A program made the translations under genes and the position numbers. The notes beneath the pieces were generated by a model, which was given only the letters and a program-made list of their open reading frames with translations, was not told the DNA's origin and searched no databases. This document shows positions 23,701 to 35,029 of a DNA stretch of 64,000 nt, one piece after another. Position 1 is the first letter of the stretch. Each line of letters opens with the position of its first letter. Origin of the DNA: Cryptomeria japonica (Eukaryota > Streptophyta > Pinopsida > Cupressales > Cupressaceae); NCBI RefSeq assembly GCF_030272615.1, contig NC_081407.1, forward strand, positions 141,116,897 through 141,180,896, written 5' to 3'.

Positions 23701-23950
23701 AAAGTAATCAAATTTCCACAATCCATACTAATATTCTATAGGGGCTTCTGGTTTAGATTGTGTGCCCTTTTTTAACATCAACGTTTCAGATCACATTCTG
23801 ATCCATCATCAGGATGCTAAGAGAATTTACAATCTTTCATATCCTTACATTCTCTTAGCATCCTGATGATGGATCACAGAGTGTGATCCGAAACATTGAT
23901 GTCAAAAAAGGGCATGCAATCAAAACCAGAAGCAACTATAGAATAGAACC
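23701..23950. mobile_element. 250-bp fold-back insertion with 8-bp target duplication
   Basis: GTATCATT occurs at 23693-23700 and 23951-23958, exactly flanking the segment. The paralogous copy at about 24255 has a single, uninterrupted site (GTCTCATAAT), an apparent empty site. The interior is a large inverted repeat: left arm 23733-23825, right arm about 23848-23943, with a ~22-bp loop. A 32-bp non-repeated piece sits at the left end. Both arms carry CTGATGA plus a 7-bp hairpin plus GAAAC on the outward-reading strand, resembling hammerhead ribozyme cores. No coding capacity. It could be a hAT-type fold-back MITE (8-bp duplication) or a Penelope-like element remnant. Confidence 0.85.
23868..23908 (+). 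other. Hammerhead-ribozyme-like core (right arm)
   Basis: On the plus strand the order is CTGATGA, one extra T, GGATCAC-AGAGT-GTGATCC (helix II), GAAA, then CATTGATG, which can fold as a short helix III (CAT/ATG), then TC, giving a GTC cleavage triplet. Helix I does not pair next to the core: only GCAT upstream and ATGC downstream could pair across an internal loop. The match to the core is seen; ribozyme activity is not shown. Confidence 0.4.
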
Positions 23951-24027
23951 GTATCATTGTATGGAAGCATCTTTCTTCCATCCATTTTTGCCAAATCTGT
24001 TGATTACTTGATGCTAACCTTATTGCC

Positions 24028-24153
24028 TGTATGTATATATATATACATATATACATATATGTTATATGTATATCTGTATATATACATATGTACATATACA
24101 CATATGTGCACACATGTGTACATATATATGTATATGTACACACACACACACAC
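24028..24153. repeat. Compound TA/CA microsatellite
   Basis: Interspersed TATA, CATA and GTATA units end in a (CA)n run near 24139-24153. The open frames that span it are low-complexity artefacts. Confidence 0.9.
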
Positions 24154-24164
24154 TAGAAATTCTA

Positions 24165-24335
24165 TGGCAAAGGTGGTGGGTTGTGATTACTCATGGTTGA
24201 TTACAAGTTCTTTTGATATCCGAATATACTCTTAAGTTCTTAACTGCAACTGTCTCATAATATGAAAGCAGCTTTTCTTCCTCTAATTTTTGCCAAACCT
24301 GTTGATTACTTGATGCCAGCCTTATTGCCTGTGAA
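24165..24335 (+). repeat. Duplicated segment, copy 2 (uninterrupted)
   Basis: Continuous paralogue of the two flanks of the fold-back insertion at 23701-23950. It supplies the empty target site near 24255 and ends with the same CTTATTGCCTGT as copy 1. Confidence 0.85.
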
Positions 24336-24340
24336 GATCC

Positions 24341-27300
24341 ATGGTCAAATAATCTGAAGTATTGGAGCAGAAGGAGATTGTTTAGCCAATCATTTGGCAA
24401 TAAATTACTTGCAAATCTAAAATGAAGGTGTTTGATGAGTATGAAAGGGTTGAAGTAGGAGAATCATTAATCTGTCCAAGCTCAATAATATCTCTGCAAT
24501 TCAGGAAGTGGAAATAATTGACGACTTCAAAGAAAGACCCTTTTGAGTCCTTTTCTTTGATAAGGGTAAAGATCCCCCCCTCAATGCAGCATTCCTTACC
24601 TGAGAAGCCATCTAAATTTTTCAGACCTCTTTTGGATTGTTGGATCACATAAATGCAACTCCTCTGCTTTTTAACCTAATCCACATCACCATCAGATGCA
24701 TGCCTACTGGGTTTTGAGCCTGGGCCATTGAGGTGACATGTGGCGATGCTATACCATATTCTGGTGACCAAGATGGCTTTGAGTTTGTTTTTTTAAAATT
24801 AGCTTCTAAAAGATAGCTTCTTTTGTATCACAGAATTGAGGATGAGATTTGGTGTCCATTGAATGTGTGAAACCTGTGTGGGGAAGAACTTAAAGATAGC
24901 CCCTGCTGCAAAGTCAGCTAAAGTGGTTTGTCATCAAAATAATAGCTCAGGTTGGGAAATACTGGAACAGAGTTTCAAAGAAAAGTGTGCAATCAGGGTA
25001 TGAGTTGTGTGCCCTTCAACGGCAGAAACAAATTTTCAAAACAAAATTGCAGGCTAATGCGTAGGAGTGCACAATGTGGAGAAGGAATGGATTTTGTTTA
25101 AGCTATGTTACCAGTTCGTTCTGCAAAACCCCTGGATCTGGGTCCAGCTCAAACTAGGTTTGGATTCCATGCAGCTGTTCATGGTCCTGCCAAATGGACT
25201 TGGATTTGGCTGGATCCATTGCAGGGCGAACCTAGGGGAATGGGGTTCCATTATGCAGGCCCCAAACAGAACCCGGGATGAGCTCATCTGAAAATTGCAG
25301 CTTTTAAAAAAAAGAATGATTCCTTCACAACTTTGCTCCAATATTTTTTTCCTCACAGCAATGTTGTAAATGGTGGCCAGGCTTGCCTTGGTCACCATTG
25401 GGCATGTCCTGAAGTAATGCAACAATGGCATTCTTTGCCTCTAGATTGCTTTCTTGAAGAACACATTACAAGGTAAGCAATGATGCTGGACAAAGAGAGA
25501 AAATCCAGGGCCTTGGAAGTCAAGGACGAAGTATTGATTCTTTCTCACAAATCAAAATCTCTGTAAAAATTGCATTGAGGTGGGTGGGATCTAGAGGCAC
25601 CTTGGGCATAAGAATTCATTTGATTCCTAGACCACTGTTGGTCACACCAATCTTGAATAAATCAATGGAAGGCATGATTTGGAATTGTGTCATGGGTGTG
25701 CAGAAGCTGGTTTGTGATGGAGCGGACAATATTGCTGGAATCTAGCCAGGCTACAATGCAGTGGCAATCATAAGCAAGGTCTGTGCGGAGAGTTACATAT
25801 CCTTCATCAGCTCCAGCGACATGGGGCACCTCAGATAACTTGGCACTGTCACTTCAACATCCATTACCTTCACTGTCTCTATAACCAAATCCAGATATCT
25901 CAGATAGCAGTTTTTTTTTCTGATTTTATTATTATATTAATATTGAACAGTGAATATCTATTATGACATTCAAGTTTGACTAAGTGCCATTGAAATAGTG
26001 TTTTTATTTTTATGGTGATTTTATTTATTAGTTTATTATATGCATGCTGTTTGGTTTCTGAATTTAATTCCTTATTTTAGACTGCAAAGGTGTATATATT
26101 TATGATTTTTATATGTTTTTTGGATGGACGAACCCCAAACAAACCCAACCCCTAATTTTTTTTGTTATACCAGTATACCCAAACCGGTAACTTAGTGTGC
26201 AACAGTTTAAGTGAAAGATTGTAGCACGATGACAAGGGCATGTGTTCTTGTGAAGAAAAATTAAAATATGAAAATATAGCACTACATTTACTGGAACTCC
26301 TCATACAGGGTGCCAGTTTTAAAGTTTTCAAAAAATTGTAAGGCTGTGATCAATTGTGCTTCATAGTGCGGAAAAACAGATTCCAGTGTTATGTTTAGAC
26401 ACCACTGGGAAGGAAAAAAGATGTGGAGAGTTTAAATAGTATGGCTTCCAGCTCAATTTTTTTCAATTCAGCAATTTTCCTAGGCAATCACCAAGATCAT
26501 CTGATTTCTAGTATGATTTTTCCCTTCCACAAAATCGGATTTTCAAGTATTAAAACAGCTCTTAGGGTTTGAAGTCATTTATAAGAAACAATCAACTGTT
26601 ATGTCTATTCCAAACTGCCTAGGTTTAATCATCATCTCTGTGAGTTAGCAAACAAGTTGTCAGCAATATAACAGTAACCTTATTGAACTTTCAAGGGGTA
26701 ATTTTCTCTGTTTTCGTAATTGAGATTTGATAACAGTTATAATCTTATCAGTTTTGCAACAGTACTATGAAGGTTTTGGCCGATAATTTCATCAAACAAA
26801 ACACACAAGACAACAACTTGCTATCAAACTGTACGGTTTCAGAGTATCCAAGGTTGTAGATTTGTTGAGGTAGGGTTTGATATAGAATCAACAAAACAAA
26901 GGGAAATCAGATTTGGGACACCAAGACTAGTCAGGGGGATCGCCATGTTCAAAATGGAGGAGTTCATCATAATCATCTCTAGGAGCCAGTTATCAAGATT
27001 CTCTATTTTTAGCCCAGCTATTTATAGCCTGTGGTATTTTTAGTTGTCACCATTTTCGAGGAGATAAACATATTTTGAGAAGTCTATTTTTACAGGCTAT
27101 TTTTTGATGACCTTTTGGAAAATCTATTGTTAGTTGACAGTTATCCCTATTATAAATCTATTTGAAGATCTCATAGGTTAGGTTTTAGAATGTGTGGACA
27201 CAATTGTGTAATAAGCTTACTTTGCATGCAATCCAACTATTATTAGCTTAGAAATGAGTGTTAACTTTTTTATTTTTTTATTATGTGATGTTGTGTAAAA

Positions 27301-28291
27301 ACCTGTAATAAGTGCTTTGGCATTGATTTTGAGTCAATAGAATCTGGTATAGCTACTTTACTGCTCAAATTGCTGTTGTTCTTTTGTGTTACTGTGCTTC
27401 TGTGAGTTGAATATGGCTTAACAGTTATTGTAAGTTTTGTATTGCATTAGGTGTTAAGTTGGTTGTTGTAACTTGAGTGCAATCATTGTGTTTAGCTCAT
27501 AGTAGATGGAGTGAATTGAACTGTTTTTATTGTTAACCACAAGCTATGTATTCCAAGTTGCAATGGATTGGGTCTTGTCATTTTTTATTCCATTTTCCTT
27601 GTCTAATTCATCAAGTCGCATGTGTTATTTAAACCGATCCTAATTTTATGTGAACTTGTGCTATTCAGTTTCTGCCTTTAGCTGAATAGTGTAAGTATTG
27701 TAGTTGTTGTATGTTCACTTTCAATCAAAAAGCATAAAAACCTCTTGCCTTGAGTAGAAGTGTGTATTAGCCTTTTTCCCTACCTTGAGAACAAGAAGAC
27801 AATTTATTTTAGTTTGTATTGCATACTCAAAAACACACCTTTAGTTTTGTTCAATATGTGTGAATCACCTTAGACATTTTGTTCAGATTAGGGTTTTAGG
27901 CTATATTTTTTTTATTCGGGCCTCACCCTTGTAATTTGAAGAGCAGTTTTAAACTTTTACCACACATATTCCACTTTGAAAACTTTTTACCACACATTCC
28001 ACTTTGTGGTTCATTGAGAGACACAAATTTAAATGCTGATAAGTGTCAATGTCTTTTCCTAGTTTTGGTAATGACATTGCCTACGAGTTACAAGTTTGAC
28101 TTGGAATCAACATAGAATGAGATAGCTTACTGTCCTTTATTTGCCTTGAACATCAACAAGCTAGCCTCACTCCATAAACAATTTATATCATATGATAATA
28201 TTGGCAATTAATATGACTAACATATAGATATTGATAAACATAATTAATGTTGACATCTCAACATTAACCAATTGATTCTTGTTAACAATCT
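24341..28291. other. Intergenic region of old repeats
   Basis: No gene seen. It includes the right-hand copy of the 22.2-23.3-kb repeat (about 25105-26210). The rest is AT-rich unique-looking sequence, with chance frames at 24382-24648 and 25067-25431. I could not delimit any further element. Confidence 0.5.
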
Positions 28292-28573
28292 TGAAAAATA
28301 AATTGAATGAATGTTTCAATAATCGGATAATCTATTCAACAATATACAAACCCATATAAAGAGATTACAAGGACAACGTTCTAAATTAAGAACAAGTCGT
28401 TTAAAGTGAACTACTAAAAAAACTCAACATTAAATAAAGCTTAAAAGCTAATTAACTAAAAAGAAAAAGCTAAATGCTAAATAAAGCTTAAAAGCTAATT
28501 AGCTAAAACGCTAAATGACCATTAAATAAGGAATTAAATATATGTGACTAAAATATAATTAAATATTCTAATA
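28292..28573 (-). repeat. 3' LTR of the non-coding element
   Basis: Direct repeat of 30441-30721, adjacent to the polypurine tract (minus-strand AAAGGAGGG at about 28574-28583). Confidence 0.85.
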
Positions 28574-28756
28574 CCCTCCTTTAATGGTCATTCTATCTTC
28601 TAACTATCTTACAAAAGATACTGCAAGTCTTTTGATCACAAACGAAAATAACACTCTATTGCGGGGGAGACCCTCCTTGGATCTGAAAAGTGCTAAAGAC
28701 CAAGAATACCGGAATCCATCTAACCTGATGTTGGGTAACCAAACTGAAACCTGAAA

Positions 28757-29315
28757 CTATGATTTTGAGGAAAAATTGGCAAACCCTCCAAAACTGAAGA
28801 TACAAATCATCATTTTTGTGGAAAAAAATGGTAAAAACCCTTGAAATGATTCTTGTGGAAAAAAATCGAACAAAACCCTGAAACTTCGCATGTTACAGAT
28901 GATTTTTGAGGAAAAAATCGTAAAAACCAGCAAACAATTTTTGAAGAAAAAATCGTGAAAACCGAGAAATCCCATGCAAGCTTTGCGGATGACAGATAAT
29001 AATTTTTAAAGAAAAAATTCTAAACCCTGAAATAGGAACCCTCGAAAAGAGAATTTACAATTTTGAGGAGAAAATCGAAAAACTAAGAAATCTGAGGTTA
29101 CAAATCATCGTTTTTGTGGAAACAAACAGTAAAACCTAGATAACTAAAATCTTACGTGAATACCGCGGATTACAGATGAGATAATTGTTAAGGGAAAAGT
29201 ATAAGCCCTGCAAACATTTTTTGAGGAAAAAATTGTGAAAACCCTCCCATTATTTATCTGGAAAAAATCAGAAAACCGACAAACAATTTTTCAGGAAAAA
29301 ATCGTGAAAACCATG
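28757..29315. repeat. Iterated GAGGAAAAAATCGTGAAAACC-type motif
   Basis: About a dozen degenerate copies of a TTTTGAGGAAAAAATCG unit followed by a (T/G)AAAACC half, with variable spacing, fill the central interior of the element. Examples lie near 28766, 28818, 28900, 28945, 29003, 29220 and 29290. This is not a strict tandem array. The open frames here, rich in Phe or Lys, are by-products. Confidence 0.8.
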
Positions 29316-30440
29316 GGACCTATCAGATGAGGTCTAGCTTAAATCAATCTGATAAAGGTAACGATATTCAGATATCGTGAATATGCACTATTTCCAGGTG
29401 TTGTGGCAGCGGTTGAACTTTTGATTGTGTACCAACATGATGTTGGTCAAAGATGCCATCATGAAAATGGAAGTTGAACGAGGTCAACCTAGTGAAAGCA
29501 TGAGACAGAAGAATCTGATTTGATTAAAAAAAAAAAAAACCAGAATAGAAACAGTTGTTGAAAAAATTGAAACCTTGGATAAGAATTTTGGCACGAATTC
29601 CAAGGCACGAATTCCAAGGTTTGGAAGAAACCTAGAAATTAAAAATTTTCTGCAAACTTAAAACCTGAAATTTTTCTTGAAAATAATCAGATAAAATAAT
29701 AATTTGTAGAAAATAAAAAAAAATACCTCTGATTTTTTTGTTAAAAAACTAGAAAAATATTGATGATTTAAAAAAAAAAAACGCAAAAAAAAAAAAGGGG
29801 CAAAAACCTTAGGTCGGATGTACAATAGAAATGGTGTCCAGAATACACCAAAATTCCCGACGTCCATAGAATTAGCAAAAATCGTTGATTGTTTTTAAAT
29901 TCCAAGGCAAATACATTGGCACAAAATTTGAGGCACGAAAAACAAGGCATCCAGAAAAATATGAGACCAATCCAGAAAAGCTCTCGAAAAACCCACCAAG
30001 AATATAAAATTAGAATGCAAATCCGACGACTCAAAAATCGAGCCACGAAAAACGATGCACTTAAAAAAAATCTGGTCTTGAAACCTCCCCCCAAGAATCT
30101 GCAACCAAAATAAAATTTCGACTTGAACTGAAGGGTCAAAACCTTAGTCAAAAATTGCAGAAACCTTGAGAAAATTTTCAATCTGCAAAAAAAACCTCCA
30201 GGTTGCAGGCCTGAAAATCTCAAGAACCCTAAAAAAAACTTGAACTGCTGCCCAACACAAAGAAATTCGCCCACGAACCAGAAACCCTCGAAACCCTCAA
30301 AAAACCTTCAAAAAAGCAAAATTGTTTTTTTTTAAAAACAATTAAAAAAAATCTGGAAAATATTCCAAAAAGAAGGTCATGAATTTTTATTAAAAAATTC
30401 GCCAAACTTTAAAGAATCGCATTGACCCACTCTGATACCA

Positions 30441-30721
30441 TGAAAATTAAATTGAATGAATGATTCAATAATCGGATAATCTATTCAACAATATACAAAC
30501 GCATATAAAGAGATTACAAGGAAGACGTTCTAAATTAAGAACAAGTCGTTTAAAGTGGACTACTAAAAAACTAAACACTAAATAAAGCTTAAAAGCTAAT
30601 TAACTAAAAAGAAAAAGCTAGACGCTAAATAAAACTTAAAAGCTAATTAACTAAAACGCTAAATGACTATTAAACAAGGAATTAAATATAAATGACTGAA
30701 ATATAATTAAATATTCTAATA
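30441..30721 (-). repeat. 5' LTR of the non-coding element
   Basis: Directly adjacent to the PBS on the minus strand. It shares long exact runs with the other LTR, for example AACAAGTCGTTTAAAGTG. Confidence 0.88.
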
Positions 30722-31959
30722 AATTTTTGTGCCACATTGTTGAATAAACTTTGGCTATAATCTATCACTGCCACGTCACACTTTGCTTTTATGTAGAATC
30801 ATGACACATTGTCATTTGACTTGGATTGACCTCTTTAGATTTAAGTAAGATTGTGTGACCACATTTATCTCATCCCTGAGACCTTTTTTATGACAATAAT
30901 GATTTTGATGTTGATTTTCATTTGTTCAATTACAACATGTTGATTAGGACTTTTGCAATCCTAACAGAAGACCATTTCATAGTTAATATACACTTACAAA
31001 ATTACCATTTTTAAGCAGATCAAATTATTGTCAATACAAAGCTTAACAGGAGAACTAAGCACTCACCAAATTGCATTGATGGAAGTTTCTTGTACCTCTA
31101 TGTATGCAAAAACTAATTTTGAATTCAATTGTGGAAAGAAAGATTGAAGAGCTTTTCTTGTCAAAGGAACTCTGTTGATGTATCAGAAAATAAAAATTAA
31201 AGTGAAGGCATATGGTGTGATTGTGCCTCCCATCACCATATTTTCTCAAATGGTATGTAATAAGAAACAGACCCGTAGGCCTTAACTGATATAGTCTGAT
31301 ACACATTGGAAGCAAACAAATACCCTTGAACACAGGAATTGAATAAGTAATAGAAGTGCTGTTCAAAGAATTCAACATTCGAAAGCTGCATTGTGACTAA
31401 ATTATTGGGTGTTCCCCAAGGTACTTTGGAGGGCGCATCTCAACAGGTTGTCTTGGTGCTCATACATAACATATTCTGTCAGAAAAAACATTACAGACCT
31501 AAACAGAGCCTACACACAAGTTTTTATTTGGGTTTTATATAAATAAATTTGAAGAAATAATAAATTCATCGAGACTAAAGGTTTCTGCATGTTGCATTCC
31601 AATCACAACAATATATCTCCCAGATACAATTAATAATCACTTACAGAAAATTTACGTTTGTAAGATATGCACCATCTTCTTTTACATCTTAAATTTGAGC
31701 TATCATTGTGTGTGCACGCATGTGTGTGTGTTGGATACTATAGATAGGTGCACCACACCAAAACATAAAATTTAAGATCACATTGACAAAAATGTGATAC
31801 AAGACAAAGCGCTCAAGGCTGTGCAAGGGTTCCTCAACTTTCTTGTGTATGTTATACTGCACTTCTCCGTGGGAACTTTTTGGCTTTTCTGTGCTATATT
31901 GCGGGCCTCTTGTATTGGTCAGGCCTAGGGTCTTTTCCCCTTTCCCTTTTAAATGGCCT
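30722..31959. other. Intergenic region before the older LINE
   Basis: AT-rich, no recognised gene. A short (TG)n-like stretch lies at about 31706-31730. The true 5' end of the following LINE may lie within 31730-31960. Confidence 0.5.
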
Positions 31960-32198
31960 CAACTTTTCATTCCTCCATAGTTGCTATTGGTGGAGTTGAA
32001 AGCTTGATGGCGACATCTCATGGCTCCTCAACTCAAATGACCTCAAAAATTTGTCTTAAAGGTGTTTTCATGAGGTATGTCTTTTGACCCCCCTTCAGAC
32101 GTCCTTCTATTTCTAGAATTCAAAGAAGCCTGCACATGGCTTGAATTTTTTACTCTTGTTGACTATTTTGTGGGAAGGGTCCCCTCCGAAAGTGTGTT

Positions 32199-32700
32199 AT
32201 GCAACTAGGTGTCCAAATTGTAACCCCACATGGGATTTGTATGGCTGCCTTGCAAAACCTTTCTAAGGGTTTTTTATTTTCCATTTTGTTTAAGCCAATC
32301 ATGCCTAGGCTGTTCTCACCTAGGGCCCTTGGCTTGTCTATTCTTCCTTGCTCATTTTCAAACCTTGACTCTAACTTTTCTATCGCAAACAAAAATTCTC
32401 ACCATGTCTTGGTTTGGGTTGAGCTACCCAACTTACCTTTGCCTTTTTGGCATTTTTTGTCCCAAATAGCAGCTTTAGAGGGTACTATAGTATGTGTTGA
32501 GCCTAAGAAATTCTACTCAGCTCGCCGTAATTGTCGAGTTTGTGTTGAGGTTGATCTCTCAAAAGATGTCTAGGAAATTGTGGATATCCAAATTGGATTG
32601 TTGTTAGTCTGATGCCAAGCATCAGACTACAAGATTAGAGATTGTTCATTGGCCATCCAACACCCTAAACCAACTCCTTTGATTCTCCGGGCTCGCCATC
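32199..32700 (+). pseudogene. LINE ORF1 remnant (DUF4283-like)
   Basis: The frame reads VLVWVELPNLPLPFWHF and then CRVCVEVDLSKDV. These are the signature blocks of plant L1 ORF1 RNA-binding proteins (DUF4283 followed by a zinc knuckle). A stop follows DLSKDV, and the zinc knuckle is not recognisable afterwards. Confidence 0.75.
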
Positions 32701-33056
32701 CCCTTCCAAGGAGAAGCTTGGTTGGTCTATAGTGGTAAACTGCAAAGCCAAGAATACCAATGCCCCTAAGTTGCCTCCTGGGCATGGAGCTAGAAGCTCC
32801 TCGGTTTCAAAGTCTATTGGCCCTCTTAAATTGACAATGACAGTTTCAACAACTCAACTTGGTGTGGTTGCTTCCCAACCTTGGTGGTCATGCTCATCAC
32901 ACCTCATCACTTGTGGTGGGTCAAAGGAGATCTCGTAACCCATTAGGGTAGTTGGAGAACAGTGAATATGTCCCTTGACACAGACAATCGGGCTAGGTTA
33001 ATGTCCAAATTGGTAGCTATGTTGCTCAACACATGCTTGTTCAGAACAATTAGGTT

Positions 33057-33505
33057 GGGGTCCCATGGAGGGGGGCTTCCTAAAAAATAGAGCAAGAATT
33101 GCTAGAGTGTTTTTAGGAATAATTTAAAGCTGGTGGTCTCATGAATTTTATATTTAATTCAGCTTAAAAATTTAAGCTCCTAAATTTAAGGATGTTGGCA
33201 GTCTCATGAACTTTGTAGTGCAGTCAACTTAAATTTAAACTCCTAAATTTAAGTAAGCTGGTGGAAAAAAATAAATATTTTTCTCTCTAAAATTAAGATG
33301 ATTGACAAGTGGCATAAATAATTCCTAAGTTGGTGGGGCAAAATCTAGCTCCACCCCATTTTCACCTGCTTAAATTTACAAGGCTAAAAAGTAGGGGCTC
33401 TATTTTTTTGGAAAAGATTCCAAATAATCTCGTAGCAAAAAAACATTTTTTCCATGGGACCACCCTCTTCCTTAAAAATAGAGCTTAAGCCCCCCATGGG
33501 ACCCC
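33057..33505. mobile_element. MITE inserted in the old LINE
   Basis: Terminal inverted repeats: the left end reads GGGGTCCCATGGAGGGGGGC and the right end, in complement, GGGGTCCCATGGGGGGCTTA. The element is about 449 bp, non-coding. It has an internal diverged duplication (GGTCTCATGAATTTTATATT versus AGTCTCATGAACTTTGTAGT). It separates LINE ORF1 from the endonuclease start (CISWNVRGLSN at about 33553). A clean target duplication is not visible; GGG ends suggest PIF/Harbinger type, but this is uncertain. Confidence 0.7.
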
Positions 33506-33549
33506 TGTTGCCCTCGACGGATTAGATAACGAGAAAATGACCCTTGATT

Positions 33550-34000
33550 TTCAATGAATTGTATTTCTTGGAATGTGAGAGGTCTTTCAAACCTCCTTTA
33601 AAAATATTATGTTTGTGATTTGCAAGCTCGATTTTCAAATTTTAACATTCATTGCCTTGAGGAGGTCAATGCTTGTATTTTTACTCTTAGCTACGTGTCG
33701 TGTAATCTATTTGAGTGGTTTTGCTCTTTGTTTGAACCATGAGGCTAGCCAAGGTGGAGTCGTCACCTTTCTCTCACCTGTGTGTCATCAATTTATGGTT
33801 GATCATGGATGTGACCCCACTAATAGATTGGTTTGGGTTCTTTGCCACTTGTGCAATCAATGTTTTGAAGTAATTAATGTTTATGCCCCCATTGTAGCTG
33901 TTGAAAGTTCTTCCCTCTAGTGTTGGATTGTTGATTCAATGCCAACCACCATTTGGGTTTTGTGTAGGGATTTTGATATGATTTTTTTTTGTATTGAAGA
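33550..34000 (+). pseudogene. LINE endonuclease remnant
   Basis: Starts CISWNVRGLSN, the N-terminal block of AP-type LINE endonucleases, and includes CFEVINVYAPIVAVE (the VYA block) and a diverged CRDFDMIF in place of GDFN. Stops and frame changes disrupt it. Confidence 0.75.
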
Positions 34001-35029
34001 ATATTTGTACTCAACACCATCTACGTGCTTACAACATGGACTTTTCCATTAAACTAAGTGCCTTTGGCTATTTCGATATGATTGAATCTCACCACAAGTG
34101 CCCACAAGTGCGGAACCTTTCCCATGCGGTGGCCAATTGGTGAAAGAGAGGCATGGTTCTATATGCACAATAAAATGGGTCTTTTGAACCCTAACTCCTA
34201 CTGCCATCTAGATCAATCACCTTGGTACATGTGAACCAACTTGTAGGTCGATCCTGTTAGTGTCTTAAAATAGTTTGATCGTGCCATGATATTGGTGCAA
34301 TGCTTTTTTCATTTTGCTAGTTGCTATTTCGTACATGTTGAACTGTTGGTGTATGTTGTCTTGTCAAACTACTTCGCCATACGATTCCACATTGAATGGT
34401 AAGTTACGGCCCCCAAACCGATGAAGGGATGATTCTTTCTCAACACAATGCTTCTCACTCACAAGGCCATGTCAACTCATATCTAGTGTATTTGGAATCT
34501 TGAGCCATGACCCCTTCATGTCATTGGTTGGATACAGTGGTGGAATGATGCCATAACTTGTATTGCCAAGTTTCTTTGAATTTTTAGACACCAATTGGCC
34601 CGCTATTGCCACTACTCTTACAAGATCACCACTTGAGAGATCTAGTAGGCTACCCCTACCATGGAGGATCAACCTTTTGATCTCGTTGCCCAATTTCAAC
34701 TCGCCCAACTGCATTTGTAGATGCATATGCTACTCATGACACTCAAATCAAGGCTATATTGCATTGGCTCAAAATAGGAGATAAGGTCTCTACATAATTT
34801 TTCCAAGTTTTGCGAGCCTATCATACCCACTACACATCAAGGCATTCTATGCCATGAATTACCTAAAATTCTCTAAGCTTTTGCTCATCATTATGAAAGG
34901 TCTTTGTTGCCCAAGAAAATAGTTTTGCAAGGCAATCCCCCTTGCAAAAATGCCTCGATGTAGTGCCTTGTTGTCTTTCGAACACTCAATGTGCTTTTTG
35001 TGATCAACTCCTTTCCTAGGAGGACTTCA

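Larger units (their letters stand above)
23593..24030 (+). repeat. Duplicated segment, copy 1 (carries the fold-back insertion)
   Basis: The flanks of the fold-back element (23593-23700 and 23951-24030) together match 24165-24335 continuously. Shared blocks include GGGTTGTGATT, AATATACTCTTAA and TTTTTGCCAAATCTGTTGAT. Copy 1 ends in the long TA/CA tract. Confidence 0.85.
28292..30721 (-). mobile_element. Short non-coding LTR retrotransposon (TRIM/LARD-like)
   Basis: Near-identical ~282-bp repeats (28292-28573 and 30441-30721) flank 1.87 kb without a recognisable coding frame. The primer site TGGTATCAGAGT lies on the minus strand at 30429-30440 and AAAGGAGGG on the minus strand abuts the other LTR. 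On the minus strand the LTR starts TATTAG rather than TG, and ends TTTTCA. Flanks AATCT and AATTT suggest a 5-bp duplication with one change. Most of the interior is an iterated A-rich motif (separate entry). Confidence 0.9.

Noticed and set aside
23143-24153. Open frames spanning TA/CA tracts (Tyr/Ile/Cys/Thr-rich)
   Set aside because: Pure microsatellite translation.
28757-29315. CRISPR-like series of short repeats
   Set aside because: Units are degenerate and irregularly spaced, lie within a plant LTR element, and have no spacer structure or cas genes.
29768-30274. 168-aa Phe-rich minus-strand frame
   Set aside because: Complement of A-rich iterated sequence inside the non-coding LTR element; no domain or start context.
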